A stretch of DNA of 64,000 nt from Streptomyces sp. B21-083. GTDB lineage: Bacteria; Actinomycetota; Actinomycetes; Streptomycetales; Streptomycetaceae. Shown piece after piece: positions 9,187 to 17,400 of the stretch. The position numbers and the translations under genes are program-made. The notes beneath the pieces were generated by a model. The model was not told where the DNA came from, searched no databases, and saw nothing but the letters and a program-made list of their open reading frames with translations. The first letter of the stretch is position 1, and each line of letters starts with the position of its first letter. The stretch spans positions 4,216,001 to 4,280,000 of the forward strand of contig NZ_JARUND010000001.1 of assembly GCF_036898825.1 (NCBI RefSeq). Reading direction: 5' to 3'.

Positions 9187-10056
9187 TTACACGGAGAGCT
9201 CCGCCCGGTGAGCCTCCAGCACGTCGCGGACGGAGACCGGCGCGCGGCCGGTGAGGTCCTGGACGGCACTGCTCGGCTGATCGAGCCAGCCTTCGCGCGA
9301 GGCGACCCCGAAGGACGCGATCCACGGGGCGACCGGCTCGGGCAGTCCGGCCGCGACAAGCCCGGCGATCAGCGCGTCGTCGTCGACCTGGACGACCGCG
9401 ACCGGTGCGCCGGTGAGCGTCGTGCCCAGTGCGGCGAGGTCGGCGGCGGAGAGCGCGGCGGGCCCGGTGATGTCGTAGGCCTGCCCGGCATGCCCCTCGC
9501 CCGTCAGTACGGCGGCGGCCGCAGCGGCGCAGTCCTCGCGGGCGACGTAGGCGACGGCGCCGTCTCCCGCGTTGGTGACGAGCCGGCCCGAGGCGACGGC
9601 CTGGGCGACGGTCGCGATCTGGTTCTCGGCGTAGAGGTTGTTGCGCAGGAACGTCCACGCGAGCGGGCTCGCCGTCAGGGCCTCTTCGGTCTCCCGGTGT
9701 GCGTCGGCGGCGCCGGCCGGGTTGCCCTTGTCCGGGCGGTACAGCGACGTGTAGATGACGTGCTTGACGCCTGCGGCGACCGCGGCGTCGATGGCCGCCC
9801 GGTGCTGCGTCACGCTCTGGCCGACCGCGTCGGTACTGATGAGCAGCAGGCGCTCGACGCCTGCGAGCGCTTCCGCCAGTCCGTCCGGATCGTCGAAGTC
9901 GGCCGGCCGGACGTCGGCGCCGCGAGCGGCGGCGTCGGCGAGCCCCTCCGGACTGCGCGTGAGCAGGACGACGTCGACGGGCGAGACCTGGTCGAACAGA
10001 AGGGCGGTGACCTGACGGCCGAGGTGGCCCGAGGCGCCGGAGACAGCGAGCTTCAC
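9187..10056 (-). CDS. NmrA-like NAD(P)-binding reductase (QorB-type SDR)
   Basis: 289 residues, atypical short-chain dehydrogenase of the NmrA group. The Rossmann glycine motif GASGHLG (residues 7-13) follows strand 1. VVLLTRSPEGL supplies the NADP-type arginine. LLISTDAVGQSVTQHRAAIDAAVAAGVKHVIYTS matches QorB-like quinone reductases. It is divergent from an Rrf2 regulator, with a palindromic operator-like region between them, which suggests redox or electrophile control. Confidence 0.85.
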   Translation of the reverse strand: MKLAVSGASGHLGRQVTALLFDQVSPVDVVLLTRSPEGLADAAARGADVRPADFDDPDGLAEALAGVERLLLISTDAVGQSVTQHRAAIDAAVAAGVKHVIYTSLYRPDKGNPAGAADAHRETEEALTASPLAWTFLRNNLYAENQIATVAQAVASGRLVTNAGDGAVAYVAREDCAAAAAAVLTGEGHAGQAYDITGPAALSAADLAALGTTLTGAPVAVVQVDDDALIAGLVAAGLPEPVAPWIASFGVASREGWLDQPSSAVQDLTGRAPVSVRDVLEAHRAELSV

Positions 10057-10067
10057 GAGGTGCTCCT

Positions 10068-10117
10068 ATTCGTAGTCAACACGAAGGCGAATATTCGTAG
10101 CCACCGTGAGTACGAAT
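10068..10117. promoter_or_regulatory. Divergent operator region, ATTCGTA repeats
   Basis: ATTCGTAG occurs at 10068-10075 and 10093-10100. The second copy pairs with TACGAAT at 10111-10117, giving a 7-bp inverted repeat around an 11-bp spacer. It lies in the AT-richer gap between the NmrA-like gene (start 10056) and the Rrf2 gene (start 10161), the usual place for an Rrf2 autoregulatory site. Binding is inferred. Confidence 0.55.
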
Positions 10118-10160
10118 AGAACTGTAGCAGGCATGGATGCGAATCTGCGAGAATGGCTGG

Positions 10161-10592
10161 ATGAGCCGCCCCACCAACACCCAGTTCGCCGTCGGCGTGC
10201 ACGTGCTCACGCTCCTCGCGGGCCGGCCCGACCAGCCGATGAGCTCGGACGCCACGACCGACAGCGTCAACGCCAGCCCCGTGTACGTCCGCCGGGTACT
10301 CGGCCAGCTGCGCGAGGCCGGGCTCGTGATGTCCCGCTCCGGCCCGAACGGCGGCTGGACACTCGCCCGCACCCCCGCCGACATCACCCTCGGCGACGTA
10401 TGGCGCGCGATCCAGGGGACCGACCCGGTGCTCGCCCTGCACACCCCCGCCCCCGACTGCACCGTCGGCCGGTCGGTGCACTCCACACTCGCCGACCTCG
10501 AACGCCGCACGGCGCGCGCCGTCGAAGACGAGCTGGACAGCGTGACGATGCAGGACGTGGTCCGCGACGCGATCGCGGCGACGCGGGCTTAG
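10161..10592 (+). CDS. Rrf2-family transcriptional regulator
   Basis: 143 residues starting MSRPTNTQFAVGVHVLTLLAG at 10161. The winged helix is clear: ASPVYVRRVLGQLREAGLVMS then the wing GPNGGWTLAR. It has only one cysteine (DCTVG), so it lacks the three-Cys iron-sulfur cluster site of IscR/NsrR and resembles YwnA-like members instead. It probably represses the divergent NmrA-like reductase and itself. Confidence 0.85.
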   Translation: MSRPTNTQFAVGVHVLTLLAGRPDQPMSSDATTDSVNASPVYVRRVLGQLREAGLVMSRSGPNGGWTLARTPADITLGDVWRAIQGTDPVLALHTPAPDCTVGRSVHSTLADLERRTARAVEDELDSVTMQDVVRDAIAATRA

Positions 10593-10776
10593 ATCAGCTC
10601 GTCATCCGCCACCGTCAGGCACCCTGGGACCAAGGCCGCCTGAATCCCGGCCGGTCCCGGCCGATCCTCGCCCCCGAAGCAGTCGCCGGGCACCCACAAT
10701 CCCCCTGCACATCGGCGCTTTCATGCGACGCGAAGCGGGTGATCGAGCCTCAGGACACCTGCCGTGTCAGGGCTGA

Positions 10777-10890
10777 TTCAAAGGTGCGGTTCTTCTCTCC
10801 TCGGCGCCGACCCGCGCGGGGGTCGCCTTCGGAGGCACCCTCACTCTGCTGGCGGCCCTGCTGGCATTCGCCGCCGGGCCTCTGTCATGA
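10777..10890 (+). pseudogene. C-terminal remnant of a membrane transporter
   Basis: A frame opened by a stop at 10774-10776 reads to 10890 as FKGAVLLSSAPTRAGVAFGG followed by TLTLLAALLAFAAGPLS, a single hydrophobic helix typical of the last segment of MFS-type transporters. There is no start codon and no upstream domain. The remaining part of 10593-10926 shows nothing else I can support. Confidence 0.3.
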
Positions 10891-10926
10891 CCGCGCCTCC
10901 AACCTCCGGGGACCGGCAGGTAGCGC

Positions 10927-11208
10927 TCAGTCCACCACCTGTGGATCACGGGAGTAGAAGACGACGGTCACACCCATTCCGGGCGTGTGCGTGTACACAA
11001 CAGTGATCGCCTCGGCAGAGTCACGCGCGAGTGGCGTGGTGTAGGTGTACTCGACGGAGGGAGGGCGCCAGCCGGGGATCTCCCGCCCGACCCCTGGGTC
11101 TCGCCGGATCGCCACCAGCGCGTCCCGTACGACTTCCCGCTCCCCCTCCGTCAGATCGCCGAACGTCTTCCTTGCGGGTTCGGCCTCCTCCAACGGGACC
11201 TCGTTCAC
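10927..11208 (-). CDS. RelE/ParE-like small protein, possible toxin
   Basis: 93 residues. The arrangement helix (ARKTFGDLTEGEREVVRDALVAIRRDPGVG), then strands (VEYTYTTPL, AITVVYTHT, GVTVVFYSRD), resembles the RelE/ParE fold, where AL..I..DP..G is a common signature. Typical catalytic residues of mRNA-cleaving RelE are not obvious, so it may be inert or ParE-like. The start overlaps the DUF6247 gene by 4 bp (ATGA), as toxin and antitoxin genes usually do. Confidence 0.55.
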   Translation of the reverse strand: MNEVPLEEAEPARKTFGDLTEGEREVVRDALVAIRRDPGVGREIPGWRPPSVEYTYTTPLARDSAEAITVVYTHTPGMGVTVVFYSRDPQVVD

Positions 11209-11480
11209 GTACTGCCGCCTCCACCGCGTGCTTCCTCAAGGGCGGTCATGATCTCCGGCGAGTTCCTGATCCGGACGCGATGGCGGTAGGCCCTGACCAC
11301 GGCGGCGGCGCCCTCGAAGTCGTTGGTCGGGGAGGCTCCTATGGCAGCCGCCAGTTCCTCCTCGAACCGTTCCCGGTCTCCCGGGAAGCCGTAGCGGCTG
11401 AGCGCACCGCGCAGGTCGTCCACGGTCCGGATCTCCGGGAGGGGCATCGCTCCCCAGCCGTGCTCAGGCTGTGCGCTCAT
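11205..11480 (-). CDS. DUF6247-like protein, possible antitoxin
   Basis: 91 residues from the ATG at 11480 (MSAQPEHGWG), preceded by AGGAG and a 6-base spacer. An in-frame ATG at 11504 (MPVQQEQI) also has a purine-rich leader and is the alternative. IRTVDDLRGALSRYGFPGDRERFEEELAAAIG is typical of the small actinomycete DUF6247 family. It is translationally coupled to the RelE-like gene, so an antitoxin role is inferred from position only. Confidence 0.6.
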   Translation of the reverse strand: MSAQPEHGWGAMPLPEIRTVDDLRGALSRYGFPGDRERFEEELAAAIGASPTNDFEGAAAVVRAYRHRVRIRNSPEIMTALEEARGGGGST

Positions 11481-11554
11481 GATCTGCTCCTGCTGAACGG
11501 GCATGGCTCCTTCTCCCAGTATGGTGCCGCTCGCTCGGAGCCGACAGACCGTGA

Positions 11555-12001
11555 TCACCCGGACACCCCCGTCCGCCCGCACTCGGCCCACAGCAGCTTC
11601 CCGCCCTTCGACGCCCCCAACTCCCGCAGCACGGACACCCCCCACGCATCAGCGCACGCCTGTACGAGATGCAGCCCGCGCCCCCCTTCGGCATCGTCCG
11701 GGGGTACGGCTGCCAGGGCGCCCTTCTCCCGGAAGCCGGCCGGAACCCGGGGGTCGGTGTCCCAGACGGCGACGCGGAGGCGGTCGGGTTCGTTGGATAG
11801 GAGCCGGAGGATATAGGGGCCCTTGGTGTGGAGGTGGGCGTTGGTGAGCAGTTCGGAGGCGAGGAGTTCGGCTGTGGCGGTGAGGTGGGCGAGGTCGTGG
11901 GCGGCCAGGACGGTCCGCAGGGTCGCGCGGGCGATCCCCGGTGCACGTGGATCGTGCGGAAGCTGGAGGGCGTAGGCCCAGGACGGCGATACGGTGGCCA
12001 T
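11555..12001 (-). CDS. ATP-binding anti-sigma-like regulator (HATPase_c_2)
   Basis: 148 residues from the ATG at 12001 (MATVSPSWAY), with GGAG seven bases upstream. The GHKL ATPase N-box is ELLASELLTNAHLHT, the D-box is VAVWDTDPR, and the G-boxes are EGGRGLHLV and GGKLLW. Stand-alone ATPases of this RsbW-like kind are regularly found beside XRE/DUF397 pairs in Streptomyces, as here across a 207-bp divergent gap. They are thought to set developmental regulator activity; the target here is unknown. Confidence 0.85.
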   Translation of the reverse strand: MATVSPSWAYALQLPHDPRAPGIARATLRTVLAAHDLAHLTATAELLASELLTNAHLHTKGPYILRLLSNEPDRLRVAVWDTDPRVPAGFREKGALAAVPPDDAEGGRGLHLVQACADAWGVSVLRELGASKGGKLLWAECGRTGVSG

Positions 12002-12208
12002 CGGAAGTCTCCGATCACGGAGGGGAGTTGGACGGTGTTGCCCAGTGACCGTGGCCGCTCCGTCGAGCGGGGTGCTTCTGGGCGGTGGGCGCCTGAGAAC
12101 GAAGATACGGTCTCGCAAATGACATTTGCCTGGGATCGAGATACTTCCGGTCTCGATTCCCTCGTGTGAGTGACCCGCTGACGGAACATGTGTGCAGGAG
12201 GAGTTCAC

Positions 12209-13060
12209 GTGCCCGCAAGACCCCGCCTGACGGCCCGGCGCCTCCGGCTCGCCGCGGAGCTGCGCAAGATGCGCGAGCGCTCGGGCATGACGGCGACCGA
12301 GGCCGCACGAGCGTTGGGCACCAGCCAAGGGCAGCTCAGCAATGTGGAGTCGGCCCGGTTCGGGGTGAGCCCCGAGCGCGTCAGGGCGCTGGCCGGCATC
12401 TACTCATGCCCCGACCAGGGGTTCGTGGAGTGCCTGGTGACCGTGGCGACCGACAAGACGTTCGGCTGGTGGGAGTCGTACCGGGAAGTGCTGCCGTCCG
12501 GGCTGCTGGACCTCGCCGAGTTGGAGCACCACGCCACCGCCGTACGCACCGCCTACACCTCGCACATGCCCGGCCTGCTCCAGACCGCCGACCATGCCCG
12601 GGAGATCTTCCGCCATGTGATTCCGGCACCCACTCCGCCCGAGGTGGAGCATCGCGTCTCCCACCGGGTCAAGCGGCAGGGCGTGTTGTACGGAGCCGAC
12701 CCGACCCCCTACCGGACCGTCGTCCACGAAGCGGCCCTCCGCATGCGCGTGGGCGGCCGGGATGTGGCGCGCGACCAGCTTCGGCACCTGATCGACATGA
12801 GCGAGCGGGACCACATCACCGTTCGCGTACTGCCCTTCGACGTGGGCGCCTTCCCGGGATCGGGCCAGTCCATCAACTACCTGCACGGCTCAGTTCCTCA
12901 GCTGGACACCGCCCAACTGGACCAGTTCCACGGGCCCGTACTCCTCGACGCAGAGGTCCACTTGGAGAAGTATCGGCTCCTCCTGGACACCGTCGAGGCC
13001 ACAGCGCTCACCCCGGAGAAGTCCCGGGACCTCATCCTTGCCATCGCCCAGGACCTCTAG
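12209..13060 (+). CDS. WhiJ-like XRE-family regulator (HTH + DUF5753)
   Basis: 283 residues from a GTG at 12209 placed six bases after AGGAGGAG; the longer ATG-like start at 12188 has no such site. HTH_31/XRE occupies about residues 10-65 (LRKMRERSGMTATEAARALG, QGQLSNVESAR). DUF5753 fills the rest, with YTSHMPGLLQTADHAREIF and the GVLYGADPTPYRTVVHEAAL stretch. Such proteins act with the DUF397 product encoded next and often influence sporulation or antibiotic timing. Confidence 0.9.
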   Translation: MPARPRLTARRLRLAAELRKMRERSGMTATEAARALGTSQGQLSNVESARFGVSPERVRALAGIYSCPDQGFVECLVTVATDKTFGWWESYREVLPSGLLDLAELEHHATAVRTAYTSHMPGLLQTADHAREIFRHVIPAPTPPEVEHRVSHRVKRQGVLYGADPTPYRTVVHEAALRMRVGGRDVARDQLRHLIDMSERDHITVRVLPFDVGAFPGSGQSINYLHGSVPQLDTAQLDQFHGPVLLDAEVHLEKYRLLLDTVEATALTPEKSRDLILAIAQDL

Positions 13061-13070
13061 AGGAGCCCAC

Positions 13071-13253
13071 ATGTCCCAGCACATCTGGCGGAAGTCGTCC
13101 CGCTGCCAGGAAGGCGACGCCTGCGTCCACATATCCGTCACCGGCGAAACGATCCTGCTCTCCGATTCGGCGACCCCTGACCCATCGTCCATCCTCTCGG
13201 TCGGCCGCGACACCTTCACCGACCTCATCCGCATACTCAAGGCCGATGGATGA
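13071..13253 (+). CDS. DUF397 small protein, partner of the XRE regulator
   Basis: 60 residues, 10 bp after the XRE gene with AGGAG upstream. The DUF397 pattern is complete: WRKSSRCQEGDACVHIS, ILLSDSATPD and FTDLIRILKA. It belongs to the WhiJ/DUF397 regulatory pairs. The 134 bp after it (13254-13387) hold no supported gene. Confidence 0.9.
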   Translation: MSQHIWRKSSRCQEGDACVHISVTGETILLSDSATPDPSSILSVGRDTFTDLIRILKADG

Positions 13254-13387
13254 GCCTGCCGGGGGCGCTGCTGTTGCAGGGATAGATCCGGAGGACAGTA
13301 TCGGAGGCCATGGAGCTTGGGGAAACAGACGGGTCTCACAAGACTGGAATCATGCCGCACAGACATCACGCCACCTGAGAAATGCTC

Positions 13388-14227
13388 TTATCTGGGACGC
13401 CGCCCAAACTGACCAGCGTCTTCCGGAATATACCGCACCTCGGGATTTGCCGGGTCGAAACGCGGAAGGCCGGCGGGCAGGACCGGGGCCAAGGTCTGGA
13501 ACGTCCTACGCATTGCCTTGTCCGAGTACCCCGAAATTGTCTCGGTCGTCTGAAGCACGGTTCCACCCGACGCCAGCGGGACAACTCGATGGAAGACACC
13601 TGCTTGCTCCAGGGAATTAGCCCCACCGAGCTCCTCGGTGAGTTCCTCAGGGCACACCGTGACCCACGCGTATCCACGTAGGAAATGCCGCGCCTCGGAA
13701 ACAGACCTCCAAATCTTTCTCCTGAGGACTGCATCGAGGTTCGTCTTTTCCTTCATAGGCTCACCTACACAGACCCGGCCGAACGCAGGATTGGCCGAAT
13801 CCAACGCCGAAACCAAGAAATTGACAATGTCGGCGCAAAGTGAAAATTCGTCATCTCTCTGCATATCATCTCGACTCAGCAAAAGCTGAACTTCGACGTT
13901 GGGTCGCCTCACCAGAATACTCGAACTATGCACATGCACTGCTGGACGATCTGAGTCTGAGCGCGTAACAAGTACATCCGCGACTTCAGGGCCGATCATC
14001 AACTCTTGACGCATCGAGCCCCATTCACCCGAGGCTATCAAGAATTCCTTACGCCTCTCACCCTCCCGCATCTGGGATGCAGCCAGTGATGTGGCGGCGC
14101 CTCTCCGCTCAAGATCCAAGAACTTGGCCAGCGGCCCTGCGAAGGCGGCCTCGAACCATGACGCAATTCCGCTTCCGACCCCGCCTTCCGTCCTGGAATC
14201 GAGGGTCACACTCGCCAGTAAGCTCAC
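13388..14227 (-). CDS. Candidate immunity protein for the Rhs toxin
   Basis: 279 residues from a GTG at 14227 that sits six bases after a perfect AAGGAGG; an apparent longer start at 14278 lacks a ribosome site. I do not recognise the family. It is soluble, without signal or membrane segment, has an alpha/beta look (VEVQLLLSRDDM, AWVTVCPEELTEELGG), and uses more AT-rich codons than neighbours. It lies directly downstream of the rhs gene on the same strand (174-bp gap), the standard slot for the immunity gene of a polymorphic toxin. The function is inferred from position only. Confidence 0.6.
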   Translation of the reverse strand: MSLLASVTLDSRTEGGVGSGIASWFEAAFAGPLAKFLDLERRGAATSLAASQMREGERRKEFLIASGEWGSMRQELMIGPEVADVLVTRSDSDRPAVHVHSSSILVRRPNVEVQLLLSRDDMQRDDEFSLCADIVNFLVSALDSANPAFGRVCVGEPMKEKTNLDAVLRRKIWRSVSEARHFLRGYAWVTVCPEELTEELGGANSLEQAGVFHRVVPLASGGTVLQTTETISGYSDKAMRRTFQTLAPVLPAGLPRFDPANPEVRYIPEDAGQFGRRPR

Positions 14228-14401
14228 CGAAAACCTCCTTCGCTCACACTGTATGCCATCGGTGCACACCCGGCCCATCTTCGAATAAAAACCTCCGCCG
14301 ATAGAACTCGGTAGCTCTTGAATCGGCCCCTGCGGACACGGGACGGCTTCTCGTGAACCACCCCGCGCCTCAGCGGCAGATCAAGACGCCTCCGGAAGGT
14401 C

Positions 14402-17400
14402 CTAAGCCGCGAGTTCGTAGAGGACTGTAGCCCCGGCGCCAATACTGCGGCCCGCAGGAGTCACCATCGCAAACCCCCCGAATGCCGACAAAATCTGACC
14501 AGTCTCTGTACCCCAGAACGATCCCTGTCCCGGCGGAAGCGTTTCGTAGAAACCCGTGTTTGACGGCGAAGGACCAGCAGTTGGGTGGCTCGACGAGCGG
14601 GGAATAATCTCCGCGTTCGGGCTGGCCCCTGGCTTGGGACTCGGAACTGCGGACCGCTGCTTCTTCCTGTCGCTGTCGGTTCCGTAGTAACGCATTCCCG
14701 CATAGTCCTTTTCGGACCACACTCTGCCTTTCTGGTTCGCCCCGTACACAAAACTCCCGGAAGAGAGCGCCGGACCCACGTCGACTACTCGATCATCTCC
14801 TTGCCCCTCCAAAAGCCTCTCCAACCTGTCAGCGTAACGTGCAAGTTGCTCAGGGCCCTTCACGAACGCGTACTGATATTTCCTGGAATTCGTCGAGAAC
14901 TTGCTGGCGTTTGGCTTTACTTCCCAGATATAGACTTCTCCGTTTGCCCAAAAGATCACATCCGCGTGACCGTTGCCCCCCGATCCATCTGCCTTGGCCT
15001 CTGGGATCATGTTGGCATCCCTCCCACCAAGGCCGATATCAACCGTCAGATATCCCTCGATACTATTCTTCTGCGCCCAGCTCGCAGCAGCAAACCCGGT
15101 GGTGCAAACCGCCGCGTCATGCGCGGTCGACTGCATCGACAGACAGTTGCCGAGGTTCGTCCTGCCTCCGTTGCGTTCCAACCCAGTCGTGTTACCGCTA
15201 CCACCAGATCCGGTCCCCCCAGCAACGGAAGCAGTGGCCGAGCTCGAGGACCCAGAAGATCCGCCGGAGCGTCGCTCGCTATGCCCGGTTCCGTCGTCGA
15301 TCCACAGACCCGTCGGGTCGGAGTGGGAGATCGGGCTCCCGTTCGCGTACGTGTACCCGTTCATCTGGAGCGGGTCTGCTATATCCATGACCGGGTCGGC
15401 AGATACGAACCGGCCAATGGCTTGGTCGTACTCCCGAGCCCCAATATGGGTAAGCCCGGTAGTCGCCGCATCGTCGATGCCCACGCCCAGGTAGGTATGC
15501 CGGTTGGGCCAGGCGGCGGCCGAAGTGCCCCGGGATTCGCCGTACGGCTTGAAGGCACGCCGGGTCAGAGGCTGACCCGCGGATTCGTCGACAGCGGTGG
15601 TGGCCGTGCCGAGCGGGTCGTTGAGCAGGACGGTGAGTTTGTGGCCGGTGACCGCGCCTGTGGTCGTGCGGACGACCGTCGGGGCGCCCGGGTGGGCATA
15701 GGCACGAACCGCGCGGGTGATGGTGCCGGCAGGGCTGACGGTCACCTCGGTTTCGCCGAGGAACAGGGTGGCGCCGGACTTCGTGCGCTCCAGGAGGCGG
15801 TTGCCGCTCGCGTCGTAGACGTAGTCGGTGCGGTCGGTGACGGTCCAGCGCTGGGCGGTGGAGGTGCTGCAGGTGAAGATCTGCAGGGCGGCACCGGAGG
15901 ACGCGCTGGGGTCGGAGATGTCCAGGCAGCGGGCGGAGGCGGTGTTCTTGAGGCTGCCGTTGGCTCCCTGCGTCCACTTCTGGGCGTTGGAGTTGTCGCA
16001 GGTCGAGAGCTGGACGGCGCCGCCGTCGGCGGTTCCGACGGCGGTGGCGCACTTGCCCAGCGCCTTGAGCTGGCCGTTGAAGGCCAACGTCCATTTCTGG
16101 GCGTCAGAGCCGTTGCAAGTCGAGAGCTGGATGACGGTGCCGTCGGCGGTGCCGCTGTTGCGGACGTCGAGGCAGAGGCCGCCAAGGCTGGTGATCGGGG
16201 CCGAGTTCTCGTTGCCGTCGGAGGCCGTGGCGAGCTTGCCCTGCGAGGTCCAGACGAGGGACTGGCCGGTGACGGCGCCCGGGCGGGCGGTGGTGTTGCC
16301 GGTGGCGTCGTAGACGTAGCTGCTGGTGACAGGGGTGGTGTTGGGCTTGGTGACTGTGCGGGAGGTGAGGAGGTGGGGACGCGTGGTCGTGTTTGTGGTG
16401 CCGTATGTGTAAGCGGAGGTCGCCGTCGCGGCCGTCGCGCCCAGCGCGTGTTCGGTCAGCGAGGCGCGGTTGCCGGTGAAGTCGAAGGTGTAGGCGTCCC
16501 AGTAGGCGGTAGTGCCGGTGGAGACCGTGCCCGACGCGGGGGCGGTCCTGGAGAGCGAGGCCGTGAGGTCACTGTCCGGGGCCGTGGTGTCCGTCGCGGA
16601 GTCGGCGGCCTCGGCGATGGGACCGGCGGAGATCTGACCGTCCGTGCGGTAGCCCCAGTTGGTGCCGGAGGCGGACTTGCAGCCGGTACCGCCGGCGGCC
16701 TCCGTGTCTATGGCGACGTTGGAGGTCCAGGCGTGGACGAGTTCGCCGAGCTGGTCGTAGGTGAAGCACTGGTTGTCGGTCGTACCAACGGTGCCGTCCA
16801 TCTGGCGGCGGGCGGCGGAGGTGACGTTGCCGGCCCGGTCGTAGGAGAAGTAGGCGTCGGTGATGCGGTGGGACACGTCGGTCTCACGGTCCCAGACGCT
16901 GCGCTGGACGCGGCCGGTGTGCTCGTCGACGAAGTTGGTGGTCCACACGCGGTAGGGCTGCGGGCCGCTGACGGTGCGCAGGACCTCGCCGTACGGGGAG
17001 TAGGTGACGTCCGACGTGTACCAGCTGGCGCCGGAGGTGGACTCGGCCAGGCCGTCGCTGTCGTAACGGGTGACGACCTTCTCCTGGGCCAGTCCGCCTA
17101 CCGCCGGAAGTGTGGCCGTCAACGGCTTGCCTGTGGGTGTGTACGTGTAGGCGTACCCGTACTTGCCCGATAGGCCCTTGGTCGCGGCACCCTCCGGGAT
17201 GGTCACCTCACGGCCCGTGGGGTGGTAGTCGGTGTCGTAGCCGGTGATCCGGTCGACGTAGTCGCCGGTCCGGTCATGGCGGGTCGTGGACGACAACTGG
17301 CCCAGCGCGCCCGTCGGGTCGTACGTGTACTCGATGATCGGGGACGCGGTCGCCGATCCCTCGCGGACCGCCTTGACCCGGCCGGTCGTGTCGTACTCCG

